A DNA stretch of 64,000 nt from Patella vulgata (taxonomy: Eukaryota; Mollusca; Gastropoda; Patellidae). Shown here one piece after another: positions 34,968 to 45,119 of the stretch. Numbering within the stretch: the stretch's first letter is position 1; each line of letters starts with the position of its first letter. The position numbers were made by a program, and so were the translations under genes. The stretch lies in the NCBI RefSeq assembly GCF_932274485.2, contig NC_065886.2:32227501-32291500 (forward strand). Direction: 5' to 3'. The notes below the pieces were generated by a model. The model worked only from the letters and a program-made list of their open reading frames with translations. It made no database searches and had not been told where the DNA came from.

Positions 34968-35389
34968 AAATAAACTCTATAAACGGTCTGGAAACAAGTC
35001 CTTTTAATATTGAGTTTCTTACCTTATAAATTTCTACATATAGAAACATGACACCCGGAAGTTCGTATATCTAGTCAGAATTTATCATAAATCAACCCGA
35101 TGACGTCATATTTTGATGATGTTGGCATACAATTTTAAAAAAAAACTGACTCAACACCCAGGAAAAAGTAAAGTGATCGAAATTGAAATGTAAAAATCAC
35201 ATGGGTATTAAATTAAAGCTAGTTCTGAATTGTCTCATTTCTTGTAAAGTCTCAGTAGTCTATCACATGTCCCAAGTATGGTTTATCTTATTGAAATTTG
35301 AACTGTTCTTGCTCCGGAAATACGCGTAAAACCATTACATTCGCTGCTTTAGTGAATACACTCTAAACTGTGTCGCTTACTGGTGCAGT

Positions 35390-36700
35390 TTGCGGTGTCA
35401 CAATCTATTTTACAGCTACAGACAATTGTTTTGGGCTCTAATTACTTTTCTTTCTAAAGTCTCCATCGCCACTTTTCTGAGCTTAATGCACTGTCCCTTC
35501 CATCCACAGCTGCACATGATAGTAGACACGGAAACCATAATACTTTGCAACACGGAGAGTCGGTGGCAAGTTCTAAATCTGGACACAGGACAAGATTTGC
35601 AATACATTTTCACTGAACTTTGTCATTCGCAAGCTTTCTAGGGTTTCCATTGTTCGCCCACCATACAAACACCACAGAACCCCCCTTCCCCTGCAGCTTT
35701 AATTCCACCATTTGTGGATTTTTTCAGGGCAAATATATCAGCCTGTTTACGGAAGTTCTAATCCACTTGAATCTTTTTGAAAGCGACAATTTGCCAATTC
35801 CAAACAATCTAGATGTTGTGTCACACCCAGCTGGCTATGGCATTCACAAACGGAAGATATCGTTTGACGCCCTCACACAAGATAGATTAATCATACGATT
35901 GACATGTTCACGAGACAGGCCATATTAGCAGTTACTTTCTATCTATAACTGTTTTATAAACAATAAGGGATTATATAAATTAACATGTCATTAGAATCAC
36001 ATAACTTTTCCGTATTGACTAGTCACCTTTAGTTATTGTCCAGGGAGTTTAAATGAATTCAATTTGAAGGTTTTCACTTTTAAAATAATGTATCATCTTA
36101 AATATTCAAGACATACATTATAATATATAACTACTATAACCTGCATGGCTATAGTATCCTTGTCAGACCTATAAACCAGATTGGGCATCTTTGGCTTTGT
36201 AAGATGGAACAGTAGAACCAAGAGGCAAGTGTCCTCCCAACCACATGGGTGCTATCTGACAGAGCACGTTCCACTTCTGTGTAAACAATTAGCATATTGG
36301 TTTCATTCTCACTCGTCTTCAATGTTTTCACATGATCGTCTTCAAATTGTTCACTCAAAAAATCTACGAAGTTCTGCTTATTGACAGAACTTGACACCCT
36401 TTCGTTTGTGCATGCTATAGCTGGATGTGATACAGCATACAGATTGTTTAGAATTGGAAAAAGTATCCCTTTCAAAAAGATTCAAGAGGATAAGAACTCC
36501 GAACTGTGTTTGTCAGCTTGGCGAACAAACTAAACAGTAGAAAGCTTAGGGAAAATGTAATGAAAATCTTGTAATGTCCAGATTCAGAACTCGCCACCTA
36601 CTCCAGGTGATGCAAAGTATCATGGTTTGTCTGAGTGCTACCAGTTTTGGAAGGGGAGCGGCTGGTAATTGAGCCCAGAAAAGATTAAACAGATAAATAC
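35390..36700. pseudogene. Fragment X: inverted pair of decayed coding fragments
   Basis: Positions 35,390-35,930 (+) and 36,149-36,700 (-) are diverged inverted copies of each other: CTTGAATCTTTTTGAAAG at 35,766 pairs with its complement ending at 36,486. The minus copy keeps a 108-codon frame (36,149-36,475) with NNLYAVSHPAIACTNER, NKQNFVDFLSEQF, ETNMLIVYTEVERAL and STHVVGRTLASW. The spacing recalls a widespread uncharacterised invertebrate family with a NK.EL..FL ... EADT-M-L ... V..DTD layout, but the acidic residues are not conserved, so the match is weak. The plus copy aligns over NNLDVVSHPAGYGIHKRK. The mirror pair lies at 45,120-46,390. Likely dead fragments. Confidence 0.4.
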
Positions 36701-36712
36701 TATTTTAGACAT

Positions 36713-36737
36713 GTGATAATAATAATAATAATAATAA
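36713..36737. repeat. (AAT)n microsatellite
   Basis: About seven ATA/AAT units followed by AAACTTTATTTAATGAGGC. The mirror at about 45,068 lacks this stretch of about 55 bases and reads CTATCGTCTATCACATG directly. Confidence 0.8.
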
Positions 36738-37209
36738 AAACTTTATTTAATGAGGCAACGATAGACGATAGACTTTAAAAAAAATGGGACAATTAAGGCA
36801 AGCACTGTAATTTATACTCATGTGGTTGTTTACACTTAAATTTTTATCAGTTATCTTCTTACAAGGGAGTCAGTCATTTTTTGAAAATTGTATACTAAGG
36901 TGAACAGAAGACGTGATGACGTCATAGGTTGATTTATGATAATTTCTGACAAGCTATTCTGACTTGCAGGGCTCATGCATCTATCTATAATAATTAATTA
37001 AGGCAAAAATTCTATATTAAAAGATTTATAAGACTCCAAAGTTACTTTTGATGGCCTTTTTGAATTTATGTAAATTAGGCCCTTTCCCTGTCTCGAATAT
37101 CAGAGACCTTAGCTGGTATGTTATAGTGGGTGGTCCCACGATCACAATGGTACCAAGAAACCGTCTATTGCAATTTGTTCTTAGTCAACTCTTATAATTT
37201 GAGTGGACT

Positions 37210-37480
37210 TTTACCGACAAAAGTTGGACAGTGTGAACCTGGCCTGAAGAATATTATTATTATTATCCATGTCAGTTTGTAGATTTAAATCGTGCAATCA
37301 CCTATACATTACTTTTAATTTAAATCTTCAGCAAGACAAGCTGAGGGATAATCTGCAAACGCCCTCAATAATTAAATCTAAAATGCCAAAATTGTATTTC
37401 AGTGTAGGTGGGCTGTTTAGTAATGGTGCACGATTTGATAAAATTGTCATAACATAACCGCAAACTTCTTGTTTAATAGA
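37210..37480 (+). repeat. Repeat E, copy in the P2 left arm
   Basis: CGACAAAAGTTGGACAGTG to GTCATAACATAACCGC. It is followed, as in P1, by a reverse SINE-A fragment (AATGGGGCTTAACTTCTTAC). The order matches 14,877-15,240 of P1, so P1 and P2 share this segment by older duplication. Confidence 0.7.
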
Positions 37481-37503
37481 TAGTAGATAGTAGTTGTTTT
37501 ACA

Positions 37504-37696
37504 ATAAAATGAAATTAATGGGGCTTAACTTCTTACTATGCTACACCAATCTAATGAAAAGAAATGAACTATCGCGTACCGTCCTATTGTTCTGCTCCTA
37601 AAGGGCTATATGAAACGGGCATAGCCATATCGAATTCTGTCAAGGGATCGTTTTTGTGCACGCCAATTTGTGCACTGGACCTCGGTATTTAGTACC
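37504..37696 (-). repeat. SINE-A, 3' part, interrupted by the LTR element
   Basis: From AAATGAAATTAATGGGGC through GGCATAGCCATATCGAATTC and GTGCACTGGACCTCGGTATT to TTTAGTACC. The rest of the same SINE resumes at 42,323 (GTACCATCCGAACGAC) and ends in the head at about 42,475. The uninterrupted twin is at 43,972-44,300. Confidence 0.8.
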
Positions 37697-37905
37697 TGTT
37701 GACATTAATAGTTTAATACATATAGACAATACAAGTTGACTCCCTAAGTAAATAATTAGTGGTCTGTGTCCAGGTGGCGCTGTAGTATGATAATAGAGTT
37801 GTAAACAATGATGGCTGACTAAATAGTCACTGAATTATATTTTAATTAATAAATAACCTGTTTGAACATTAATAATGTCTTTAATAAGACCCCAAACAAC
37901 TTACA
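37697..37905 (+). repeat. 5' LTR
   Basis: Starts TGTTGACATTAATAG and ends AACAACTTACA. 209 bp, apparently the same sequence as 42,114-42,322. It contains an AT-rich stretch (AATTATATTTTAATTAATAA) that could hold promoter elements. Confidence 0.95.
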
Positions 37906-37923
37906 TGGTGTCAGAAGTTTAAA

Positions 37924-40900
37924 GTGACAGCAAGTATGCAGAATCTACCACCTCCCAAGTCATTAGATTTGACAAATAGTAGAAATAAGAAGGAAGCATG
38001 GACTTCGTTCAAGAAACAATTTGAGTTGTACCTGACAGCCTCTGGAGCGAGGAATCAACCAAATGATGTTAAAAGGTCTGGATTGCTGCATCTTGTTGGT
38101 GAAGATGGAAGGAAAATAGCCTCCACATTCCAAATAAAAGAAGAGGGTGAAAATGAAACCTCAATAGAAGATTTAATCAGAATGTTTGATGATTATTTTA
38201 TTGGTGCCAGAAATATTATTTATGAACGGCATATTTTAAGAAATATAAAGCAAGAGAAAAGGGATTTTGATGAATTTTTGACAGAAATCAAGGAACAAGT
38301 AAAAAGCTGTGCTTATGGTGAGATGTCTGACGAAAGTGTTCGAGATCAGATAGTAGAAGGAATAAGTAGTCCAGTCTTGCTGCAGAAATTACTAACCAAT
38401 AAAAATTTAACATTAGAAGTAGCCATACAGGAATGCAGGACATTTGAAAATGTAACTAAACAGATGAATCAAATGACATCTAAAGGTCAAGAAGGCGCTA
38501 CTGCAGTATGTCACCAAACCGTTGATGCCTTTAGTAAAAAAGGGAGAAAAACAAATAATCATCCAAGAAAAGATGAAAATAGAAGACATACAGAAACAAA
38601 ACATAAATATGAGCCAACAAACCAGAAGAAGTTTGACAAAACTTGTCAACGATGTGGTTACAATCATAAATATAATGATTGTCCAGCATATGGTAAAACT
38701 TGTACCAAATGTCATAAATTAGGTCATTTTAGTAAAATGTGCAGGACCAAGAAAGTCGACCAATTTACTGAAGACAATTCTGATGAAGATTTATTTCTTG
38801 GTATGGTAAATGAAGAAATTATTGATGAATCAAATGATGAAGATAATTTATACATATCAATGGTGAAAGAAAATAATACCAATAGTAAAGATACCTTAGA
38901 ATGGAACATAGAAGCCAAAGTTGGTGTTCAAGACAGAAAAGTTAAATTTAAATTAGACAGTGGAGCGCAAGCTGATGTGTTACCCTACCATGTCTATCGA
39001 CAAATATTTAGAAAAAGATTAAATCCAACCAAAAGAAGACTAGTTACCTATAATGGTCAAAGATTAGATATAGCTGGTGAAGTTATTCTTATGGTTAAAA
39101 TAAAGAATGACAAGAAATTGGTCAACTTTATAGTTATTCGAGATAAAACGGTTCCAGTTTTAGGGCTGAGATCCTGTGAAGATTTAAATTTAATAAAACG
39201 AGTAGAAAGTTTAAATAACAAAGACAATGATATATTTAATAAATATAATGACGTTTTTAATAAAACAATAAAAGGTATAAATGTGCCTGAAGTTAAAATC
39301 TATATGAAAGATGATGCTAAACCAGTCCAGTATCCTCCCAGAAGAATAGCTTATGCTATTCGTGAACAAGTCAAGGAAGAGTTGAATAGGATGGAACAGA
39401 ATGGTATTATTCAGAGAATAAATGAACCAACCGAGTGGATAAATGCAATGGTGGTCGTAGAGAAGCCTAATGGTAAGCTACGTATCTGTTTAGATCCCAG
39501 AGATTTAAATCAGTACATCATATCAGACCAATATAAGATGCCAACCATTGATGAGATGACTGCTAGGCTGAATAATTCGAAGATATTCACAAAATTAGAC
39601 GCTACCGAAAGTTTTTGGCAGCTAAAGCTTGATGAAGAGTCATCAAAATTAACAACATTTTCAACTCCATTTGGTAATTTTTGTTTCAAAAGACTTCCTT
39701 ATGGTTTAAACATTTCTAGTCAAGTATTTCAACGTGTTATGAGTCAAACATTTCAAAATCATGAAGGCGTAGAAGCTTATGTAGATGACATAATGATACA
39801 TGCTGAAAATCAGAAAATTCATGATGAAAGACTTAAAGCTACACTAGACAAATGTCGTGAAATGAACTTAAAACTGAATAAAAATAAATGTGAACTGAAT
39901 ACAACTGAGGTAAAATATCTTGGTGTAATTATCACTGGAGATGGTCAGAAAATTGATCCGGATAGAATTTCATCCATTGTAAATATGAAAAGCCCATCTT
40001 CTAAGGAAGAACTACATAGATTTCTAGGGATGTTGACCTACTTAGCTAATTTCCTACCCAATCTTTCTCAAGAAACTGCAATATTGAGAGACTTAATTAA
40101 AGAGAAAAATGTGTTTGTATGGACAGCAAACCATGAACTAAAATTTCAACAGCTAAAGAGAATGTTGACAGAAGCACCAATTTTAAAATTCTTCGATACA
40201 AAAGAAGATATTACTATAACTTGTGACAGCTCACAATATGGTTTAGGTGGTGCACTATTACAAAATAACAGACCAGTCGCGTTTATATCAAGGACATTGA
40301 CTGATGCTGAGAAAAATTACTCTCAGATTGAAAAAGAACTGTTATCAATTGTATTTACTACAGAACGATTTCATCAATATGTTTATGGTGTGAATAAATT
40401 TAAAGTTGTTAATGATCATAAACCATTAAAATTTTTATTTACAAAATCATTGACATCCGCACCTCCGAGAATAGCAAGATTGATGATACGTTTACAAAAG
40501 TATAATTTTGAGTACGAATGGATACCAGGAAAAGACTTAAAAGTAGCTGATACATTAAGCAGAGCACCACAACCCCCAAAACCTGAAGATTTAAAGTTTC
40601 ATCAGGAATTAGATTATTATGTGCATGTGGTACATGCATTATTACCATTTAGTAACACAATGTTAGATAACTTTCAAAAATCGTGTGAAGCTGATAATGA
40701 ACAATTAGAATTACGTAGAATCATTCAAAATGGATGGCCAGATAATCGTCATGATTTAAATGACACTGTAAAACCGTATTGGAACTTCCGCGATGAACTT
40801 TCAAATTTTAAAGGTTTAATTTACAAAAATAATAGATTGTTAATTCCTAAAGAGTGGAAAAGCGACATGCTGAGACGATTACACGAAGGACATTTAGGTT

Positions 40901-42000
40901 TTGAAAAATGTGTTACTCGAGCAAGATCCTGTATGTTTTGGATCGGCATGTCAAATGACATTGAAAATTACGTAACAAAATGTGAAATATGTCAAACATA
41001 TAAAAATCAACAAACAAATCAAACACTTCAACCACATGAAAGACCAAATATTCCATGGTTAAAAGTTGGAGCAGACTGTTTTCATTTTAATAATTTAGAC
41101 TATTTACTGTTAGTTGATTATTATTCAAATTACTTTGAGATAGCTCAGTTGAAAAATTTGTCAGCTGAAGAAACCATATTAAAAATGAAATCCATCTTCG
41201 CAAGACATGGAATTCCAGAAACCCTTGTGTCTGACAATGGGACAAATTTTTCAAATGAAAAATTTAGAAAATTTTCAACTGAATGGGGAATAAATCACAA
41301 AACATCGAGTCCTCATTATCCAAGAAGTAACGGGTTAGCTGAAAAATATGTTGGAATTGTTAAAAAGTTACTCATCAAAGCTAAAGCTGATAAACAAGAT
41401 CCTTATTTAGCTATATTAAACTACAGAGACAGCCCAGTTCTTGGATCGAAAACTCCATCACAGTTATTATTTGGAAGACGATTACGAACTAATTTACCAA
41501 TATCCAAATCATATCTAAGACCTACAAGACAGATAGGTGTTCAAAAGGAAAGAGAAAAGAAGATAGAAGGTCAAAAGAAACAATTTGACAAAACATCAAT
41601 TGACTTGAAACCACTTCAACCAGGTCAATCAATCAGCATTTGGAATTTTGATAGAAAGAAATGGACTCCTGGTAAAATTCTATATCAACACAACAGTCCA
41701 AGATCTTATATGGTACGAAGTGATGATGGTTCAGTAATAAGGAGAAATAGACAACATTTAAAACCTTTCTACACAGAACAATATCTTAATCATGATCCAG
41801 TTGACAACACAATTCAAAATGGTGGACAAAATGGTGACAATAACTTTCCAGGAAATTTTGAACTAGAGCACAATCAACCAAATGGACCAAATGAACAACA
41901 AGAAGAAATTCAACCTGATATAAATGAACCAAATCTATTGAGAACTGCTAGTGGAAGAGTAAGCAGGAAACCATCATGGATGAGAGACTATGATAACTAA
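37924..42000 (+). CDS. Gag-Pol polyprotein of the LTR retrotransposon
   Basis: A 1,358-codon frame that looks whole. Rough order: Gag-like region (1-235) with two zinc knuckles near 240-275, the second a clear CX2CX4HX4C (CTKCHKLGHFSKMC). An aspartic protease follows with LDSGAQADV near 343. Reverse transcriptase spans about 460-690, with RLPYGLNISSQVFQ and the YVDD catalytic box near 617. RNase H begins with TCDSSQYGLGGALL near 766. Integrase has an HHCC zinc-binding region near 985-1,025 and catalytic D, D, E positions near 1,050, 1,102 and 1,138 (SDNGTNFSNEKF; NGLAEKY). The tail ends in an Asn/Gln-rich linker and a basic segment. Gag and Pol are fused without a visible frameshift signal. 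A-rich codon use differs from the host peptide exons. Confidence 0.95.
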   Translation: MTASMQNLPPPKSLDLTNSRNKKEAWTSFKKQFELYLTASGARNQPNDVKRSGLLHLVGEDGRKIASTFQIKEEGENETSIEDLIRMFDDYFIGARNIIYERHILRNIKQEKRDFDEFLTEIKEQVKSCAYGEMSDESVRDQIVEGISSPVLLQKLLTNKNLTLEVAIQECRTFENVTKQMNQMTSKGQEGATAVCHQTVDAFSKKGRKTNNHPRKDENRRHTETKHKYEPTNQKKFDKTCQRCGYNHKYNDCPAYGKTCTKCHKLGHFSKMCRTKKVDQFTEDNSDEDLFLGMVNEEIIDESNDEDNLYISMVKENNTNSKDTLEWNIEAKVGVQDRKVKFKLDSGAQADVLPYHVYRQIFRKRLNPTKRRLVTYNGQRLDIAGEVILMVKIKNDKKLVNFIVIRDKTVPVLGLRSCEDLNLIKRVESLNNKDNDIFNKYNDVFNKTIKGINVPEVKIYMKDDAKPVQYPPRRIAYAIREQVKEELNRMEQNGIIQRINEPTEWINAMVVVEKPNGKLRICLDPRDLNQYIISDQYKMPTIDEMTARLNNSKIFTKLDATESFWQLKLDEESSKLTTFSTPFGNFCFKRLPYGLNISSQVFQRVMSQTFQNHEGVEAYVDDIMIHAENQKIHDERLKATLDKCREMNLKLNKNKCELNTTEVKYLGVIITGDGQKIDPDRISSIVNMKSPSSKEELHRFLGMLTYLANFLPNLSQETAILRDLIKEKNVFVWTANHELKFQQLKRMLTEAPILKFFDTKEDITITCDSSQYGLGGALLQNNRPVAFISRTLTDAEKNYSQIEKELLSIVFTTERFHQYVYGVNKFKVVNDHKPLKFLFTKSLTSAPPRIARLMIRLQKYNFEYEWIPGKDLKVADTLSRAPQPPKPEDLKFHQELDYYVHVVHALLPFSNTMLDNFQKSCEADNEQLELRRIIQNGWPDNRHDLNDTVKPYWNFRDELSNFKGLIYKNNRLLIPKEWKSDMLRRLHEGHLGFEKCVTRARSCMFWIGMSNDIENYVTKCEICQTYKNQQTNQTLQPHERPNIPWLKVGADCFHFNNLDYLLLVDYYSNYFEIAQLKNLSAEETILKMKSIFARHGIPETLVSDNGTNFSNEKFRKFSTEWGINHKTSSPHYPRSNGLAEKYVGIVKKLLIKAKADKQDPYLAILNYRDSPVLGSKTPSQLLFGRRLRTNLPISKSYLRPTRQIGVQKEREKKIEGQKKQFDKTSIDLKPLQPGQSISIWNFDRKKWTPGKILYQHNSPRSYMVRSDDGSVIRRNRQHLKPFYTEQYLNHDPVDNTIQNGGQNGDNNFPGNFELEHNQPNGPNEQQEEIQPDINEPNLLRTASGRVSRKPSWMRDYDN

Positions 42001-42113
42001 ATATATTTTGTTCTGTGAATTTAAAACAATTGGATATTGCATGTTTAGTTTGTTACTGTAATTGAGTGAAGTTTAATTTGTGTTTAAAATTTTATTTTAT
42101 ATAAAAAGGGAGA

Positions 42114-42322
42114 TGTTGACATTAATAGTTTAATACATATAGACAATACAAGTTGACTCCCTAAGTAAATAATTAGTGGTCTGTGTCCAGGTGGCGCTGT
42201 AGTATGATAATAGAGTTGTAAACAATGATGGCTGACTAAATAGTCACTGAATTATATTTTAATTAATAAATAACCTGTTTGAACATTAATAATGTCTTTA
42301 ATAAGACCCCAAACAACTTACA
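42114..42322 (+). repeat. 3' LTR
   Basis: 209 bp, TGTTGACATT to AACTTACA, preceded by the purine tract AAAAAGGGAGA (about 42,103-42,113) and followed by the target duplication GTACC. Confidence 0.95.
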
Positions 42323-42475
42323 GTACCATCCGAACGACTATATTGCACCACTGACAAGGCGGAACCATTCCGAAAGATCCAGATGAAATGTCTAAGCCAT
42401 CGTAGGGATCGAACACGGCACGGAACCTCCAGTTTAAGAGACCCAACATCTTACTCACTTAGCCAGCGTGGCTAC
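42323..42475 (-). repeat. SINE-A head part after the LTR insertion
   Basis: GTACCATCCGAACGAC, then TTGCACCACTGACAAGGCGG and the tRNA-like head GGGATCGAACACGGCACGG ... TTAGCCAGCGTGGC. Continues the SINE broken at 37,696. Confidence 0.8.
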
Positions 42476-42520
42476 TCGCCCTAATGAAAACGTGCATCAT
42501 AATAGACGTTAGTGATTTAA

Positions 42521-42751
42521 AAATGAAATGGGGTTTAACTTCTTACGTTTAAGCAACCGGGATAATAAAGACGAGTGTATGTGCTATGAGGGGAATTTTG
42601 TCAGGGCAGCGGCGCTATAACTGACAGGAGCTCTTTAGGGTGTGTTTCAAGGTCTACATGGATCTTCGATTGTTTTGGTGTTTTCCCATCCACATGACGA
42701 GACGAGTTTCCTTAATACGCCGAGATCTCTCACCGCTGACAAGAAGACATC
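42521..42751 (-). repeat. SINE-A subfamily A' at the inner end of the P2 left arm
   Basis: AAATGAAATGGGGTTTAACT, GTGTATGTGCTATGAGGGGA, GGTCTACATGGATCTTCG, ending at GCTGACAAGAAGACATC, which is also the palindrome's inner edge. Related copies: 43,699-43,935 (mirror) and 57,128-57,460. The A' body differs from SINE-A (CTTTAGGGTGTGTTTCAAGG). Confidence 0.65.
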
Positions 42752-43698
42752 AACTAGTTATGATACACATTTCATAACTTGGAAGTGTATCGGCAAATCG
42801 TTGTCATATTCAGGCGATAATTCCTGATATCCAAGTTAACTTTTAAGTTATTCTTATTTTCCTTTCTATCTTTTTATTTTATCTGAAAGTTGACAGCAAT
42901 TAGCTCCGGGACTTTATACAGATTTTCCCCACTTAAAAGACCCAAGCGAGGGGTCACCTTTTTGTTTGCTACGTCGAATTACGACAACTGCATCGGTAAT
43001 TAAACGTGTTCTGCTCAAACATCAGTCGTATATATAAAGCGAGGAGCTTTATTATTCCAACATTTAAAAAAAACTGCACCTTCACAACATCTTTCTTATC
43101 CTGTCATTCGCTTCCTTTCTATAAAGTCACAACGATTTATTTGATTGTGATATTGGGTGCAACAAGGTTCTCATTTAATTCCACTCTTATCGATTATTGA
43201 CTCATAAAAACCAAATGATAGAATTTCATGTGGATTTCCTGGTCATTTGTGGCTTAAAGTAGATCATAAATCAAGGGCGTGTAACTCTATTTTATATCAT
43301 CTAATGGAAAATTTAACAGTTAGTGTTATTGCACGAGCTATCAAAACGACATGCGTTATCATCTTTATCGGATGTTTATTGTAACTTTGTAAATAGTGGT
43401 TAAAATGTTTACTTCCGGTGGCCAAATGGTTTAACGCCTGCGTTTTGGATCAAGATGTCCGTCATAGATTGAGGTGGTTTCGATTCCGCGCTTGTACGTG
43501 GCAAGGAATATGTCTATCCTCGTGGGTCCTTCGGTTTCCTCCAACTTTTAAGGACTCCTACGCGTAAGTGAATTATTGAAATAAAATTGAACCATGTTCG
43601 TCCCGAAGTTATACTGCACTTACTATACCACTATGTGTTGAGTGGACGTTAAACACACACTCTCTCCGGCATAAAGGTTCTTCGTGATTTTCCAATCC
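42752..43698 (+). other. P2 spacer: ORF-D/block R relic plus SINE-B
   Basis: Positions 42,778-43,398 match the ORF-D unit in the plus sense: CTGAAAGTTGACAGCAATTA, GTATATATAAAGCGAGGAGC, then block R (GTTCTCATTTAATTCCACTC; GAATTTCATGTGGATTTCC). The ORF-D frame is broken here. A forward SINE-B follows at 43,417-43,654 with head GGTGGCCAAATGGTTTAACG, TTTCGATTCCGCGC and 3' end GTGTTGAGTGGACGTTAAAC. The order ORF-D, SINE-B, SINE-A, repeat E parallels the P1 right arm. Confidence 0.7.
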
Positions 43699-43971
43699 GA
43701 TGTCTTCTTGTCAGCGGTGAGAGATCTCGGCGTATTAAGGAAACTCGTCTCGTCATGTGGATGGGAAAACACCAAAACAATCGAAGATCCATGTAGACCT
43801 TGAAACACACCCTAAAGAGCTCCTGTCAGTTATAGCGCCGCTGCCCTGACAAAATTTCCCTCATAGCACATACACTCGTCTTTATTATCCCGGTTGCTTA
43901 AACGTAAGAAGTTAAACCCCATTTCATTTTTAAATCACTAACGTCTATTATGATGCACGTTTTCATTAGGG

Positions 43972-44300
43972 CGAGTAGCCACGCTGGCTAAGTGAGTAAG
44001 ATGTTGGGTCTCTTAAACTGGAGGTTCCGTGCCGTGTTCGATCCCTACGATGGCTTAGACATTTCATCTGGATCTTTCGGAATGGTTCCGCCTTGTTAGT
44101 GGTGCAATATAGTCGTTCGGATGGTACTAAATACCGAGGTCCAGTGCACAAATTGGCGTGCACAAAAACGATCCCTTGACAGAATTCGATATGGCTATGC
44201 CCGTTTCATATAGCCCTTTAGGAGCAGAACAATAGGACGGTACGCGATAGTTCATTTCTTTTCATTAGATTGGTGTAGCATAGTAAGAAGTTAAGCCCCA
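43972..44300 (+). repeat. SINE-A carrying the empty site of the LTR element
   Basis: Head GAGTAGCCACGCTGGCTAAG and B-box TGTTCGATCCC; body GTGCACAAATTGGCGTGCAC. At 44,123-44,127 the target pentamer occurs once (GGTAC on this strand) inside GATGGTACTAAATACCG, uninterrupted. This is the pre-insertion state of 37,692/42,323. Confidence 0.85.
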
Positions 44301-44344
44301 TTAATTTCATTTTATTGTAAAACAACTACTATCTACTATCTATT

Positions 44345-44620
44345 AAACAAGAAGTTTGCGGTTATGTTATGACAATTTTATCAAATCGTGCACCATTACT
44401 AAACAGCCCACCTACACTGAAATACAGTTTTGGCATTTTAGATTTAATTATTGAGGGCGTTTGTAGATTATCCCTCAGCTTGTCTTGCTGAAGATTTAAA
44501 TTAAAAGTAATGTATAGGTGATTGCACGATTTAAATCTAGAAACTGACATGGATAATAATAATAATAATATTCTTCAGGCCGGGTTCACACTGTCCAACT
44601 TTTGTCGGTAAAAGTCCACT
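44345..44620 (-). repeat. Repeat E, copy in the P2 right arm
   Basis: Mirror of 37,210-37,480 with few differences (CGGTTATGTTATGACAATTT ... CTGTCCAACTTTTGTCGG). An (ATT)n/(AAT)n run at 44,555-44,570 is longer than its partner. Confidence 0.7.
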
Positions 44621-45119
44621 CAAATTATAAGAGTTGACTAAGAACAAATTGCAATAGACGGTTTCTTGGTACCATTGTGATCGTGGGACCACCGGCACCC
44701 ACTATAACATACCAGCTAAGGTCTCTGATATTCGAGACAGGGAAAGGGCCTAATTTACATAAATTCAAAAAGGCCATCAAAAGTAACTTTGGAGTCTTAT
44801 AAATCTTTTAATATAGAATTTTTGCCTTAATTAATTATTATAGATAGATGCATGAGCCCTGCAAGTCAGAATAGCTTGTCAGAAATTATCATAAATCAAC
44901 CTATGACGTCATCACGTCTTCTGTTCACCTTAGTATACAATTTTCAAAAAATGACTGACTCCCTTGTAAGAAGATAACTGATAAAAATTTAAATGTAAAC
45001 AATCACATGAGTATAAATTACAGTGCTTACCTTAATTGTCCCATTTTTTTTTTAAAGTCTATCGTCTATCACATGTCTAAAATAGTATTTATCTGTTTAA
45101 TCTTTTCTGGGCTCAATTA

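Larger units (their letters stand above)
37697..42322 (+). mobile_element. Ty3/gypsy-type LTR retrotransposon, young and whole-looking
   Basis: A 4,626-bp element with TG...CA ends, two 209-bp LTRs that look identical by eye, and a 5-bp target duplication GTACC (37,692-37,696 and 42,323-42,327). It has a primer-binding-like TGGTGTCAGAAG right after the 5' LTR, one long gag-pol frame and a purine-rich tract (AAAAAGGGAGA) before the 3' LTR. Domain order protease-RT-RNase H-integrase places it in Ty3/gypsy. The single fused frame, short LTRs and CCHC knuckle suggest a Mag-like lineage (inference). Identical LTRs imply very recent insertion. No break was seen in the long frame. It sits inside a SINE-A in the P2 left arm only. 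Confidence 0.95.
27061..42751 (+). repeat. Left arm of inverted repeat P2
   Basis: The reverse complement aligns with 43,699-53,613. Outer match: ACCAAATGATAGAATTTCATG (first base 27,061) pairs with the sequence ending at 53,613. Inner match: GACATC at 42,746-42,751 pairs with GATGTC at 43,699-43,704. A hand count over the outermost 190 bases gives about six mismatches. The arm is longer than its partner because it carries the LTR retrotransposon (4.6 kb). It contains peptide gene copies A and B, the dimeric satellite, fragment X and repeat E. Stretches 29,110-30,180, 32,490-33,000 and 34,990-35,390 hold nothing named. Confidence 0.93.

Noticed and set aside
38413-38715. Antisense frames inside the LTR element (also at 38,724-38,918 and 40,439-40,648)
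   Set aside because: Shadows of the long sense frame.
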